Part shown: positions 23,639 to 34,980 of the stretch, in pieces
How the letters are laid out: each line of letters starts with the position of its first letter
Numbering within the stretch: position 1 is the stretch's first letter
Source of the DNA: Scortum barcoo
Lineage: Eukaryota; Chordata; Actinopteri; Centrarchiformes; Terapontidae
Reading direction: 5' to 3'
NCBI GenBank assembly: GCA_023238725.1
Contig: CM041547.1
Coordinates: 15,949,644-16,013,643 of the forward strand
DNA: 64,000 nt
Program-made: the position numbers and the translations under genes
The notes under the pieces: model-generated
Told to the model about the DNA's origin: nothing
The model's database searches: none
Seen by the model: only the letters and a program-made list of their open reading frames with translations

Positions 23639-23728
23639 CTGTCAAGAGAAATAAAACAGCACTGAGTGAAATAAGCTGGTGACACAAATAAAAGCTGTTG
23701 TCAGATTAAGATGAGTGTAAATGTTGAC

Positions 23729-23777
23729 CTGCCCAGCAGATAGTTAAAAGCAGCAGTCCTGTCCTATAGTCCATCAT
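23729..23777 (-). CDS. V7 leader exon
   Basis: Same leader as V1, intact donor, octamer at 23850-23857. It feeds a broken V exon. Confidence 0.8.
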
Positions 23778-24234
23778 GTTAAACTGTGTGTCCACTGTTC
23801 TCTGTCATCCTCTCTGCAGTCAGATAAGTAGAGGTGGAAGACATCTGAGCTTTGCATTGACTCCTCCTATGAGGGAGAAAGTGTGTGTGTGTGTGTGTTG
23901 GGACATTTGCTTTGTCATGTTTAATTCTCCTGATTTACACTTCTCTCAATCTCTCAAACATCAACAGAAACTCTTCTTCACAAAAAAGAGTATTTAATTT
24001 ATATAATAAATTTTTAGTGAATATTTATATCACAAAAACAGCGTATTATTTAAAATCAGATCAACGACACATTTACTGTTTCAACCACATATGGTAGAAC
24101 AGCAGAGTTGCAACAAAGCTTGATCGAAATGAAGGAGTTTCATTTAGATTATGAACTGAAATTTAATCTGTAAATGTGAAATGCAGAATGCAATGTTTTT
24201 TTTTTTATGTCAGAGAAACAATTATTTTTCTCAC

Positions 24235-24289
24235 CTGCCCAGCTAATAGACAGGAAGAGAAAAACAACCAAATAATCAGGTCTGATCAT
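24235..24289 (-). pseudogene. Orphan VH leader exon
   Basis: Encodes a typical signal peptide (MIRPDYLVVFLFLSISWA) and a gtgaga donor, with an octamer-like ATGCAAAA at 24392-24399 (7/8). No V exon follows before V7's promoter at 23.86 kb, so its V exon has been lost. Confidence 0.6.
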
Positions 24290-24853
24290 TGTAAAAGCCA
24301 GCTTGTCTCTGTCCAGTCTGTAGTGTGTGTCAGTGATTTATTCTCTGTCCTTCACTCTGCAACACAAATGTAGAGATGGAAGAGATCAGAGTTTTGCATT
24401 CAGTCCTCCTCAAAGAGAAATTCATCACCTCTCTGGAAAAATAAATGAGTTAAATATATACGTCATCATAATCTTACATAACAGTTATGAAGATAATGTT
24501 CTAATTATTCCACCATAATGTTTGTTTATATTCAAATCACACATATTTATTTACACTGCTCAGCAGCATTTGGTGGGAGATTCATATCCTGGATATAATG
24601 CAGAAATGTTGAAAAACACTCTCAACACCTTCTGTTAAAAATAAATAAGGGGAACATTATGAACAGAAAAGTCACAAACCACAACATCATCTGTTGCTTT
24701 CATAGTGTGCATGTGTGTGTTTTTAGAGGAGCTGTCATACTCTCCTTAGTTAGTGTCATCTGACTTCTTATCTTCTACTGCCACCTGTAGGTCTTTGTGA
24801 AAATTGTTGGGTGGAGTTTTTGTAAAGCGGCTCTGCTTCCTTTAACCAGTGTG

Positions 24854-25009
24854 TGTGTTTGGCACAGTAATACACAGCAGAGTCCTCTGGCTTTAAGTTG
24901 GACAGTCTCAGATACACCATGCTGTTGCTATCATCTCTACTGATTTCTGCACGTCCTCTCACACTGCTGGCATAAGTGTTTCTGCTGGAAGAAGAGAAAC
25001 CAACCCGAT
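24854..25009 (-). pseudogene. V8: 5'-truncated VH (CDR2-FR3)
   Basis: Keeps CDR2 and FR3 of the ESIPS family (FSSSSRNTYASSV, VYLRLSNLKPEDSAVYYCAK) nearly identical to inverted V10. RSS: heptamer 24847-24853 (6/7), 23-bp spacer, nonamer 24815-24823 (ACAAAAACT). Homology ends abruptly at 25009 within FR2, where an unrelated repeat begins; leader, FR1 and FR2 are absent. Confidence 0.85.
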
Positions 25010-26700
25010 CCATGTCTGCCAGATCTGGGCCACCAACAAGCCATAGCATGGCCACAAGTCAGTCAAGGACGAACCAAATAAACCAGAACTGGCCCAAAAC
25101 TGAGCCACAGGTCATTTTAATTCTGGCCTAAATCTGGTCCACGTTCCTCGTGTCCACATGAGCCACATGTTGACAGTTATGGTCGCGTTTTGGCAATGCA
25201 GAGGAGAGCACTAGAAAGACAAGGGAGTGGAAAACACAGAAATGCTGGGGAATCTGCTGGGCATGTACACAACAATACTTTGATTCAAGTACTTGAATTG
25301 TGGACTTTCTCTACAAAAAAAGATTAAAATGTTTAGAAGCTAATTCATGTCCTTTCTCAGCATGTATTATCAAAGTTAAATGTTGTGAGCTAAATTAATC
25401 AATTGCTCTGTTGTGGTTGACAAAGTTTTTGAATTACATTGTGGCAAAGCCATCAACAACCAACCAGGTACTGACATTTTTTTAAATGAATAAAAAAGCC
25501 ATCAGGTTATTTCATAATTATTTTATTGATCTTTATGTGAAAACAGTTGTTTAAATAAATATATATAATAATACGTATAATGCGTCAACTCTGTCAGAGA
25601 GAAGCGAGAGCTCATTTGGTACCAGAGTATACTGCAGAAAATCAGTATTGAAACTGTTTTCAAATATTCAGTATCTGTATGTATCGACAACACTACTTCA
25701 GAGTATCATCTATAAAATTTAAGCAACAGAGCGTTTATGGTGTCAAGTCAGAAAAATGGATGCTCATTTTTCTCATTTGAACATGTGAAATTTAACCCTT
25801 GAAAAATATGTATACCGTATGCTAGCATGTATAGTATATATGTATAATATTTCACTGCATAAAAACATTTTTAAGCGTTTTTATTATTTATTTATTTTAT
25901 TTTATTTTTTCTACATTTTCCTTGAAATATCAGAGATAGCAAGAGTTGCCCTTGAACTGCTAATATTATCTGCAAACCAAGCTAAGGTGTTGGCTAACAT
26001 TAGCTAACAATTTGCTGACTCATCAGCTAACTCTAATATTATCTCATAACGCCCTGAAAAGTAGGCTCCAACTGAATATAGTAAGTATGCCAATTGCAAG
26101 TACAAAGACATATTTAACATTTAATTTAAAACTTACCGTGACTGTATTTCTGCAGTTTCCTTTCTTCTGACCGAGTCTTTTGTCCGCCATTTTTTTCGCG
26201 CTGCTACGAGTCTGATATGATTCGTTCAAAAAGCCCCGGAAACAGCAAAACTCTCAGTAGCGCTCTACAGTAGATCAAACTACAACCACAGGTCAACTAA
26301 AGATCCATTGCAGTATTGGAAATATTTGATTTGAATAACAAAAGAATAAATCTGTATCTGTAATAAATTAAGTCTATTCATGAGGTTTTTCTGTCTCAAA
26401 AGTAGAGTTTCAACTTGTTATGAGTGCAGCACAGCAGTTTTTATAGTGTGCTGATCTGTCATTCATTTACTCACTCTGTCTATTAGTGTTCCATTAGCAG
26501 CCATTTTGGCTCATTTGCCATATCATAATGTGGACTTTGCCATATCTTTGCCAAAGGTGGCCCACATTTGTTTTACGATATGTGGGCCATTTTCACGATT
26601 TAACACATGGGTCACTTCAGGCTCACATCCATCATATCCGTGTCAGAAAGAGGCCAGCAGTGCTGCATCATTGCCTGAAGTGACAAACATCTGGATGCTA
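25010..26700. repeat. Unclassified repeat block truncating V8
   Basis: Begins with words such as ccagatctgggccacc and tggcccaaaactgagccac, and near 26525-26600 has related words (gccaaaggtggcccaca, tgtgggcca) in inverted sense, hinting at a DNA transposon with diverged inverted ends. No transposase recognised and no target duplication established. Confidence 0.4.
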
Positions 26701-27380
26701 TACAGTATGTGATGGAACGAGTGTCTTTTTTTACTTTTGTGGAAAGTGTCTACTTTTAGTCACAGGTTATACTCATCATTATGCCTTAAGAGACTCATAT
26801 TATAAACTTACAGACGTTATTATTTCATCATTTAGAAAAATGTATTTGTTTGATTTCAGAAACTGTGTAAAAAGAAAAAATAAACAATATATTTAATGTA
26901 AATTATGAAATAAAAACATATTTGTGCAGAACTTAAAACAAAAACAAAAGATATACAATAAATTATAGAATATTAATACAATAAATAATACTTGATGCTT
27001 AGACTCTATCAGCTCTAAATGATGAGTCCTGTAGGATTTTGTACAGCTGCTGTGACGATAATAACAACTGTGACTATTAATTAGTACAAATGTATGGCTT
27101 TTGCAGAAGTTTAATTTCACCAACCAATGAGCAACAAGTGATCTTTACTGTGTTTTTCTGTTTGTTTAGTGTTAATGATGATTATTTCTGATTATTTCTT
27201 ATTTTTAAAACTTGATATAATGCAGAAAAAAGATTAATGTGATATTTACAGACAGAATGAAAAACAATATATACAAAAATAGAATCAACTGTAAGTACTG
27301 AAGAATATGTTGTATTTACAACCAAAACAATGAGTCCTGTAGGTTTTTATACAGCTGCTCAACCAACTCCAGTCACTGTG

Positions 27381-27557
27381 AGTCTCGAGCACAATAATAA
27401 ACAGCAGAGTCTTCAGTCTTCAGACTGTTCATCTGCAGATACACCTGCTGTCTGCTGTTTTCTCTGGAGATGGTAAACCGGCCTTGGAACTGACTGAGAG
27501 TAGTATTTGCCACTACTGTCATGAGTGATAGTAGCAACCCACTCCAGTCCTTTTCCA
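27381..27557 (-). pseudogene. V9: VH truncated in FR2 at an inversion breakpoint
   Basis: V1 family. Good RSS (heptamer 27374-27380, 23-bp spacer, nonamer 27342-27350 with one mismatch) and FR3 (RFTISRENSRQQVYLQMNSL to VYYCAR). CDR2 has a frame problem. V homology stops at about 27557 inside FR2. The DNA beyond is the reverse complement of VH 3'-flank sequence (27590-27800 against 36545-36760). Confidence 0.85.
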
Positions 27558-28022
27558 AACCATTTCTGAACGGTGGACAGAGACGGAGCGGTGATCTGTC
27601 AAAATCTTTCAGGACTCATATTTATAGCTGGTTTAGACCAAGCAGTATTTTTATTATATTAATATTACTTCAATATGTTAAATTGGATATTTTAAATTAA
27701 ATATTTTCTTTTTAATAGGAAATTGATTGTCATTTTTACATTATACTGTTCCTGAGAAATTTTATGAAACACATAAAACTAAAATAAGTTCACTTATCCA
27801 TATAAGGGCCGAGGAACAATCTGACTGTTGAAATTAAAGTTTTGTCATTCACAACAATAATATATGAACATCAAAAGACATGAAAAATACATAGGTTTTC
27901 TTTTTTTAATGTCTAATCTTATCTTTCTTATTAAAAGTTTTCTGGACACAGCAGTTTTACAACATGAATAGTTAATTGAACAGGAGCCTGTGCAGGAGCC
28001 ACTCCCTCCCCATGATATCCTG

Positions 28023-28030
28023 ATGCAAAT
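28023..28030 (+). promoter_or_regulatory. Octamer promoter element of V10
   Basis: A perfect ATGCAAAT, 86 bp upstream of the V10 start codon on the same strand. Confidence 0.85.
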
Positions 28031-28115
28031 CTTCAGTCTGTGCAGTGTACTTGTGTCCTGCTGACTTCTCTTGTACTTTGTGTGGAGCATCAGAGGTCAC
28101 ATCTCCAGCCTCAGG

Positions 28116-28161
28116 ATGATGAACACACTCACTCTTCTGCTGGTTGCTCTCTCTCTGCCCT
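28116..28161 (+). CDS. V10 leader exon (inverted VH)
   Basis: Tandem ATG, encodes MMNTLTLLLVALSLP, ends at a gtgact donor. Confidence 0.85.
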
Positions 28162-28296
28162 GTGACTTCTCCTGCTTCTTGCTGTTTGATCTTTCATCAG
28201 ACAACATGGACTGATGGTCAGTCAGTGAGAGCAGAAAACTTCCCAGATGACTGTCTCACTTTCTTCTGTGCTTCCTCTCTCCTTTCATCTCATCAG

Positions 28297-28609
28297 GTTG
28301 TACAGGTCAGAGGATGGAGTCCATTCCTTCCAGTTCAGTAGTGAAAAAGCCCAGGGGAGACTCTCAGTCTCTCCTGCAGGGGATCTGGCTTCACATTTAG
28401 CTGCTGTGCTATGCACTGGATAAGACAACCTGCAGGAAAAGCTCTGGAGTGGATCGGGGTTGGCTTCTCTTCTTCCAGCAGAAACACTTATGCCAGCAGT
28501 GTGAGAGGACGTGCAGAAATCAGTAGAGATGATAGCAACAGCATGGTGTATCTGAGACTGTCCAACTTAAAGCCAGAGGACTCTGCTGTGTATTACTGTG
28601 CCAGAGACA
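28297..28609 (+). pseudogene. V10: inverted VH segment, one frame break in FR1
   Basis: The only near-complete VH on the plus strand. After the acceptor (AG 28295-28296) it reads CTGQRMESIPSSSVVKKP. One extra C near 28352 then shifts the frame, and from FR2 on (MHWIRQPAGKALEWIG, CDR2 FSSSSRNTYASSV, VYLRLSNLKPEDSAVYYCAR) it is open to the RSS. The RSS is near-consensus: heptamer 28610-28616 CACAGTG, 23-bp spacer, nonamer 28640-28648 ACAAAAACT. With this orientation it could join a minus-strand D/J only by inversion. Confidence 0.88.
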
Positions 28610-28699
28610 CACAGTGAGAGACAATAACAGGAGAGTCGTACAAAAACTACTTCCTCTTTTTGTCACCACCACAGGGATCATTCAGTCGTCTCAATGCCA

Positions 28700-30228
28700 C
28701 TTGATTTCAATTCATATTTATTTTCATTATTCATGAACAAAATTATTCTTTCCAAATACCAGATCAGTGTAAGTAAAATGGTTCAATGCAAAATAAAAAT
28801 GTTTGTCGCCACTTTCTTTTGGTAAATATGGGCACATTTTAGGGAGTCTCATTAAATAAATTCAACATTAAGCTATTTCATCCAGATAAATTGTTCTCCT
28901 GATAATGAATATTTCAGCAGCAGAGCTGTTTCAATTTGCATTAACTATATCAAAACACAAAGTGGACATAGCATAAATAAATGTTGATACAATTTACTCT
29001 AATAAGCTTATATTCTCTTCCTTTTTCACTGTGTGTGGCCTACTCGACAGAGTTGAGAATGATTAAATATTTATGTTTGATGTCCAAATTTTACTGGATA
29101 TTGAATTTATTTCTAACCTACATAACTAAAATTAAAATGAATATGAACCTGGGAATATTCTTTAAAAGTGCATTTTATTTGTAGAACTAATTGCAAAATA
29201 CTCATTCACACCATTAAGTGACCTAAACTTAAACATACCAGTGCAAAATACCATATAAAATATAAAAGTTCAAATATTAAAAAAAGTTTGGTGACAGGAG
29301 GTTGGTGTCAAATAAACAGAGGGTCTTGGAAGAATTGTAACAGTTTAACTTGGTAAGATATAAGGGGTCCTGGTCATGGAGGGCTTTGTGAATGAAGAAG
29401 GAATTTTAATTTTATTCTTTGAATAAGTGTAATGTGGTCACAGGAGACAGAGTGAGTGTGGAGGGGAACAGCTACGTTCTTGATGTACTGCAGCCTATAA
29501 GGACTTTGAAGTTTGCACCATAAAATCTACTTTAGCAGTAGTTAAAGCAGCAGTTGTCAAAGATTACTCCAAGCTTGCAGATGTGTAGTGTGGGAGACAG
29601 TGAAGCAGTTTGAGTAGGCTTGCATCTATAAGTCAGATTTGATGAGGCAACTGTGAAAATGTAGAGGTGAACATCATCGACGTAGAAATTGACTTGAGCC
29701 AGGAGAGGACAGTACGAGAGAGAAGGATGGTGTCAGTGATAGTTTCAAAAGCTGAACTCAAATCAAGGTGGACGAAACTACTGAGATGACCAGAGTGTGA
29801 GGAGAGGAAAGGACTTTTTTCCCCGAGGAGTAATGTTTTGAGAAGATCTAAAAAGGCTATGTTCTTTTTCGTTCAGTAGGATACTTGTGCTTTGTACTGA
29901 ATCTTAAAATCTGAATACTCAACACAAGCAGCAGTTGAAGTCCATCTGTTTTTCATTTTTAAACCTGCAGAGGGATATATATGCAAACCTCTCCTTCTTT
30001 ATAAACACAAAAACAAATATGTCAAATCATTTAAGGAGGAAAGTTAAAGAAAATATAGTCACACAGAAAGACTGTTTAGAAAACCCTGAATTGCGGAGTT
30101 TGATTTAGAATGAAAAATGTGATTGCTTGGATTTTATTTTTTGCTACTGCTTTTCATGGAAAAACCCCCCCCACAATTTTATTGTTTAATATTTTCCATT
30201 TTGTCGTATAATGATCAAATTCCTATAC
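28700..30228. repeat. Spacer with dispersed repeat
   Basis: 28700-29270 shows nothing recognisable. 29280-29830 has the feel of an old LINE-like dispersed repeat (ggtcctggtcatggagggct and following), with no intact frame; class not determined. Confidence 0.4.
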
Positions 30229-30463
30229 TTTCAGGAGTTTGAAGTGAGAACAAACTGGACCAGTCTCCCTCTGAGGTGAGAAAGTGAATGTATCATATCT
30301 GGTTATGTCAGAACAAGCTACAATACTCACTGGATACAACAGAGGCCAGGAAAAACTCTGGAGTGGATTGAGTGGATAGATACAGATTGGAGCTCTGCCA
30401 TCTATGGCAGCTCCTTTCAGAGTCATCTCAGTTTTTCTCAAGATGTGTCCAGCAGCACTCAGT
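30229..30463 (+). pseudogene. V11a: VH relic (V17 family), 5' half
   Basis: A plus-strand V exon related to V17. It reads TNWTSLPL (FR1), then CIISGYVRTSYNTHWIQQRPGKTLEWIEW (CDR1-FR2 region, seen in one frame at about 30290-30380), then FR3 to SSSTQ, where a 616-bp insertion interrupts it. FR1 has a short deletion relative to V17. No leader found upstream. Confidence 0.75.
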
Positions 30464-31079
30464 GTTATGGTTTCAGGCAGGATTGAGACCCCAGAATGCA
30501 GACACAGCAACACATCAGGACACAGAACAAAGTAGAGTTCAAACAAAAGGTCTTTTAATAAACAAGTAAGCAGGTAAATGATTACTGAAATTTGTGGCCA
30601 ATGAGTGATTTCCACTGACTGAGCTGGCCTGAGGCCGGCTGAGCAGGAACGAGGCCGGCAGGATTGACGAGAGTGTGACAGGGCTGCTTCTGAGCAGGCA
30701 GGACCGGAACGAGGCAGAAGAGGGTGGGACGAGGCCAGAAGGAAAACGAGGGGAAACAGGCAGACAGGAGTAGCAATCCAGGAGTCTCAGGAGACAAAGA
30801 CAGGGTTAGGCTTAAAGCAAAACCAAAGCAACAACAGCCACAATGTTACTGAGCTAGAATAACAGACAGTCTGGCAGAGAGTGGAGGAAGGAGCTGGTGT
30901 TTAAATACTGCAGGGAGTAGGTGGCTTGATCGCTGATGACTCGCAGGTGTGAAGATCAGGCCAGGTGTGGTGATGGCTGAATTGAAGTAACCTCATCTTC
31001 CTCAGCAACAAGACAGGCAAAGACAGACGGGTGGGAGAGAGGGGGAAAAAACACAGGGGAAAACATACAGGGACGCTGA
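30464..31079. mobile_element. 616-bp insertion with 8-bp target duplication (hAT-like)
   Basis: The octanucleotide cactcagt occurs at 30456-30463 and again at 31080-31087, exactly bounding the insertion, and VH FR3 reads on across it. Eight-base duplications are typical of hAT elements. The ends (gttatggttt... and ...gggacgctga) are only weakly inverted. It codes for nothing recognisable, so it is a non-autonomous element. Confidence 0.65.
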
Positions 31080-31172
31080 CACTCAGTACCTCGAGGTCGA
31101 GAGCACAGTGACTCTAAACGGACAGGAATGTGCAGCCTGAAGACTCTGCTGTGTATTACTGTGCCAGAGAGA
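31080..31172 (+). pseudogene. V11b: hybrid VH FR3 with RSS
   Basis: Continues V11a (QYLEVES of the V17 family), then switches at about 31105 to CEQLTQP-family FR3 (TVTLNGQ..., EDSAVYYCARE) with one extra G near 31128. The RSS equals that of V2: heptamer 31173-31179 CACAATA, 23-bp spacer, nonamer 31203-31211 ACAAAAACC. A recombinant pseudogene. Confidence 0.78.
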
Positions 31173-31216
31173 CACAATAACACAAAGAGTCAGTAGACCT
31201 GAACAAAAACCCCTCA

Positions 31217-31287
31217 GGTCAATCTGTGGGACTCTCCAGGCCTTTTAACCACTGGTTCAGATTGTGTCAGATTCTGACCATCAACAC
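31217..31287 (-). pseudogene. V12: VH FR1 fragment
   Basis: V1-family acceptor and FR1 up to the first Cys region, cut at 31217, a few bases from the nonamer of V11b, so two VH pieces abut head to head. Leader at 31373-31421. Confidence 0.8.
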
Positions 31288-31372
31288 CTGTCAAGAAAAA
31301 AACAGTACTGAGTCACATAAGCTGGTGACACAAATATATTTTTTTTACATTAAGATGAGTGTAAATGTTGAC

Positions 31373-31421
31373 CTGCCCAGCAGATAGTTAAAAGCAGCAG
31401 TCCTGTCCTATAGTCCATCAT
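31373..31421 (-). CDS. V12 leader exon
   Basis: Same MMDYRTGLLLL leader as V1 with intact donor, but leading into a truncated V exon. The octamer-type ctttgcat lies at about 31494. Confidence 0.78.
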
Positions 31422-31549
31422 GTTAAACTGTGTGTCCACTGTTCTCTGTCATCCTCTCTGCAGTCAGATAAGTAGAGGTGGAAGACATCTGAGCTTTGCA
31501 TTGACTCCTCCTCACAGGGAGGAGAAAATCTTTATGGACTGGGATGACT

Positions 31550-32340
31550 TAGTATTTAGTGAAACTTTTGAGTCAGTGTTCAAGAGTTTTTTTTTCTCAA
31601 ATCAGTTGAATTAAAGTTTATCTGAAGTTTATTTCACACCTCATTTTTATAAAACCTCAAAATGTTTATTTATCAAAATTAATTTAAATATAGTAAACTT
31701 GTGAAAAAAATGTTTAACAATATAAATAATGTACAGTTTTCTTCTGATCACAAAGATTTAGTAGTATTTCTGAAAATTGTGTTTTCATCATCTCATAAAT
31801 TTACAACATCCACTACACAAGTTTCTGGAGTAAAATAATCTTTGTTAAACAAAGATTAAACAAAGTTAAACAAAAAAGTGTGAAAGGGTTTGATTTTTGG
31901 AGTTTATTTTCTAACTTAGACTACAATTTGAGTTGGGAGTTACTCTTTGGCTGTGTAATATTTCAGTATTCATTCACTGGGTGTTGAGGGGTTTGATTCA
32001 ACACTAGTCCTGCTGTTCATGATCCCAACAATTCCTCTATTGCCACAAAAACTGTAAGCTTCTTGAAAAAAGGTGACATGCAATTTAGTTTGGTATCAAG
32101 GCTCAGTCACTACCTGTAAACGGTCAGCAGGGCACAGGGAGGGATCCTGTGCTTCAAACAGCTCATTTGTTCTTTGACCTGCTTTCCATTGAATGGTTCA
32201 CTTTTACAAATTATACAGTCTCTGTCTCTATATAATAAAATATTTTTTAACACAAACATGTATGTGTGTGTGTGTGTTCATTTGTATGTATGTATACGTA
32301 TGTGTGTGGGTTAGTTACATTTCTGAACTTGTTTTCATCA
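31550..32340. other. Intergenic, no gene seen
   Basis: AT-rich. 31550-31800 is V12 upstream DNA that recurs upstream of V16 (41160-41480). Confidence 0.55.
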
Positions 32341-32346
32341 CTCTAG

Positions 32347-32448
32347 GCTGCAGCCAGTAGCAACAAGAAGAAACGCTGTGATGTCTGTGGACCCAACAAG
32401 GACAGTAAGACTCAGTACACATGCATCAAGTGCAAGAAATACATATGA
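32347..32448 (+). pseudogene. piggyBac-type C-terminal Cys-rich domain exon
   Basis: After a plausible acceptor (ttttcatcactctag) the frame reads AAASSNKKKRCDVCGPNKD and then TQYTCIKCKKYI and a stop. The CxxC...CxxC pattern with the KRCDVC and CKKYI words is that of the zinc-binding C-terminal domain of piggyBac transposases. Beyond the stop, another frame (KHTHSETHVRHMVC) continues the domain, so a small deletion at about 32445 probably truncated it. AATAAA follows at about 32563. Whether it is a transposon relic or the last exon of a small gene starting at 19134 is open. Confidence 0.6.
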
Positions 32449-32864
32449 AGCACACACACAGTGAAACTCATGTCCGTCATATGGTGTGTAGACCAGAATC
32501 AATTTGTGTCCAAACAATACTATATGTAAGATGTGTCTTTATAATTTGTTCGAGAAATGGAAATAAACCTCATTGTTGAAAATCTCATCACATTGGTTCA
32601 AGATTTATTCCACCATGTCTTGATTAGAATTCATTAAAATAAATCATGAAACCAAATCACCATTTTATTGATAAATCTGATCTAGCAGTGGAAATGGAAA
32701 ATATTAACTAAATGTACTGTCTGTATTGTTTGTTACTAAGATTTAATGTGTCAACTGTTTTTTTACATTAAAAAAAAAACAACTGTTCTGCTTCATTGTT
32801 TTAAAAACCCCTCTAATGTTGTGGGTCCACTTTGGGTGAATAACAAAAATACACACACCACATA

Positions 32865-34477
32865 CAGTGGGGCAAAAAAGTATTTAGTCAGCCACCAATT
32901 GTGCAAGTTCTCCCACTTAAAAAGATGAGAGAGGCCTGTAATTTTCATCATAGGTACACTTCAACTATGAGAGACAGAATGGGGGAAAAGAATCCAGGAA
33001 ATCACATTGTATGGATTTTTAATGAATTAATTGGTAAATTCCTCTGGTAAAATAAGTATTTGGTCACCTACAAACAAGCAAGATTTCTGGCTCTCACAGA
33101 CCTGTAACTTCTTCTTTAAGAGGCTCCTCTGTCCTCCACTCGTTACCTGTATTAATGGCACCTGTTTGAACTCGTTATCAGTATAAAAGACACCTGTCCA
33201 CAACCTCAAACAGTCAGACTCCAAACTCCACTATGGCCAAGACCAAAGAGCTGTCAAAGGACACCAGAAACAAAATTGTAGACCTGCACCAGGCTGGGAA
33301 GACTGAATCTGCAATAGGTAAGCAGCTTGGTGTGAAGAAATCAACTGTGGGAGCAATTATTAGAAAATGGAAGACATACAAGACCACTGATAATCTCCCT
33401 CGATCTGGGGCTCCACGCAAGATCTCACCCCGTGGGGTCAAAATGATCACGAGAACGGTGAGCAAAAATCCCAGAACCACACGGGGGGACCTAGTGAATG
33501 ACCTGCAGAGAGCTGGGACCAAAGTAACAAAGGCTACCATCAGTAACACACTACGCCGCCAGGGACTCAAATCCTGCAGTGCCAGACGTGTCCCCCTGCT
33601 TAAGCCAGTACATGTCCAGGCCCGTCTGAAGTTTGCTAGAGAGCATTTGGATGATCCAGAAGAGGATTGAGGAGAATGTCATATGGTCAGATGAAACCAA
33701 AATAGAACTTTTTGGTAAAAACTCAACTTGTTGTGTTTGGAGGAGAAAGAATGCTGAGTTGCATCCAAAGAACACCATACCTACTGTGAAGCATGGGGGT
33801 GGAAACATCATGCTTTGGGGCTGTTTTTCTGCAAAGGGACCAGGACGACTGATCCGTGTAAAGGAAAGAATGAATGGGGCCATGTATCGTGAGATTTTGA
33901 GTGAAAACCTCCATTCCATCAGCAAGGGCATTGAAGATGAAACACGTGGCTGGGTCTTTCAGCATGACAATGATCCCAAACACACCGCCCGGGCAACGAA
34001 GGAGTGGCTTCGTAAGAAGCATTTCAAGGTCCTGGAGTGGCCTAGCCAGTCTCCAGATCTCAACCCCATAGAAAATCTTTGGAGGGAGTTGAAAGTCCGT
34101 GTTGTCCCAGCGACAGCCCCAAAACATCACTGCTCTAGAGGAGATCTGCATGGAGGAATGGGCCAAAATACCAGCAACAGTGTGTGAAAACCTTGTGAAG
34201 ACTTACAGAAAACGTTTGACCTCTGTCATTGCCAACAAAGGGTATATAACAAAGTATTGAGATGAACTTTTGTTATTGACCAAATACTTATTTTCCACCA
34301 TAATTTGCAAATAAATTCTTTAAAAATCAGACAATGTGATTTTCTGGATTTTTTTTTTCTCATTTTGTCTCTCATAGTTGAGGTATACCTATGATGAAAA
34401 TTACAGGTCTCTCTCATCTTTTAAGTGGGAGAACTTTGCACAATTGGTGGCTGACTAAATACTTTTTTGCCCCACTG
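32865..34477 (+). mobile_element. Tc1-like transposon, nearly complete
   Basis: A 1,613-bp element bounded by TA dinucleotides (32863-32864 and 34478-34479). Both ends begin CAGTGGGGCAAAAAAGTATT on their outward strand. The inverted repeats run about 200 bp (32865-33065 against 34270-34477) and include a repeated internal motif (aataagtatttggtca), the IR/DR arrangement of Tc1 elements. It lies between V12 and V13. High similarity of the two ends suggests a fairly recent insertion. Confidence 0.95.
33233..34259 (+). pseudogene. Tc1 transposase (two frameshifts)
   Basis: DD34E transposase of the Tc1/mariner superfamily. N-terminal paired-like helix-turn-helix DNA-binding region (33233-33600, with KELSKDTRNKIVDLHQ). 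Catalytic first Asp in WSDETKIELFG, second Asp in FQHDNDPKHTA, Glu in SPDLNPIENLW. The frame breaks once near 33670 (one extra base after DDPEED) and again near 34108, after which the C-terminal frame continues to a TGA at 34257-34259. Otherwise well preserved. Both breaks look like single-base gains. Confidence 0.93.
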
Positions 34478-34980
34478 TAAGGGTTAAAGTTCTTTGTGTC
34501 ATGATGCTGCAGAGTGAAAACACTAATCCCTGCCTGGAAAACAACTCTGCTTCATCTTGGCCCCAACTGAAGATGAAACATTCATTACCAGGACAACAAT
34601 TCACCAGAACTGAATTTCTCAGTGTTGAAATAATTTCATCCTAAAATGTGCCTGTTCACTAACAGAGTTTGTTGACTGTATCTATTAACACTTTTTCTTC
34701 TTTTATTTTGAACCATGACTGATACACACACTTTGCTTTGACAATGATTTGATAAGTCTACATGCAGACACAGTGGTAGTGGAGGAGAGATATTAATTTG
34801 TTTTAAATGAATATTTATTTGTTGGAAGCTGATTAGAGGAAATGTGTTAATGAAAAATAAAACATGTTAAATAAAACCAGTGGTGGAGGATAAATGAGAC
34901 GACTGAATGTTCCTCCCGTGGTGGTGACAAAAAGAGGAAGTAGTTTTTGTACGACTCTCCTGTTATTGTCTCTCACTGTG

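Larger units (their letters stand above)
27560..28690. other. Inverted segment carrying V10
   Basis: 27590-27800 reads as the reverse complement of 36545-36760, which in the rest of the array is minus-oriented VH 3' flank, and V10 next to it is on the plus strand. The left breakpoint is at about 27557 inside V9. The right one is somewhere beyond 28690 and was not located. Confidence 0.75.

Noticed and set aside
33723..34166. Long minus-strand ORF
   Set aside because: Antisense shadow of the Tc1 transposase.
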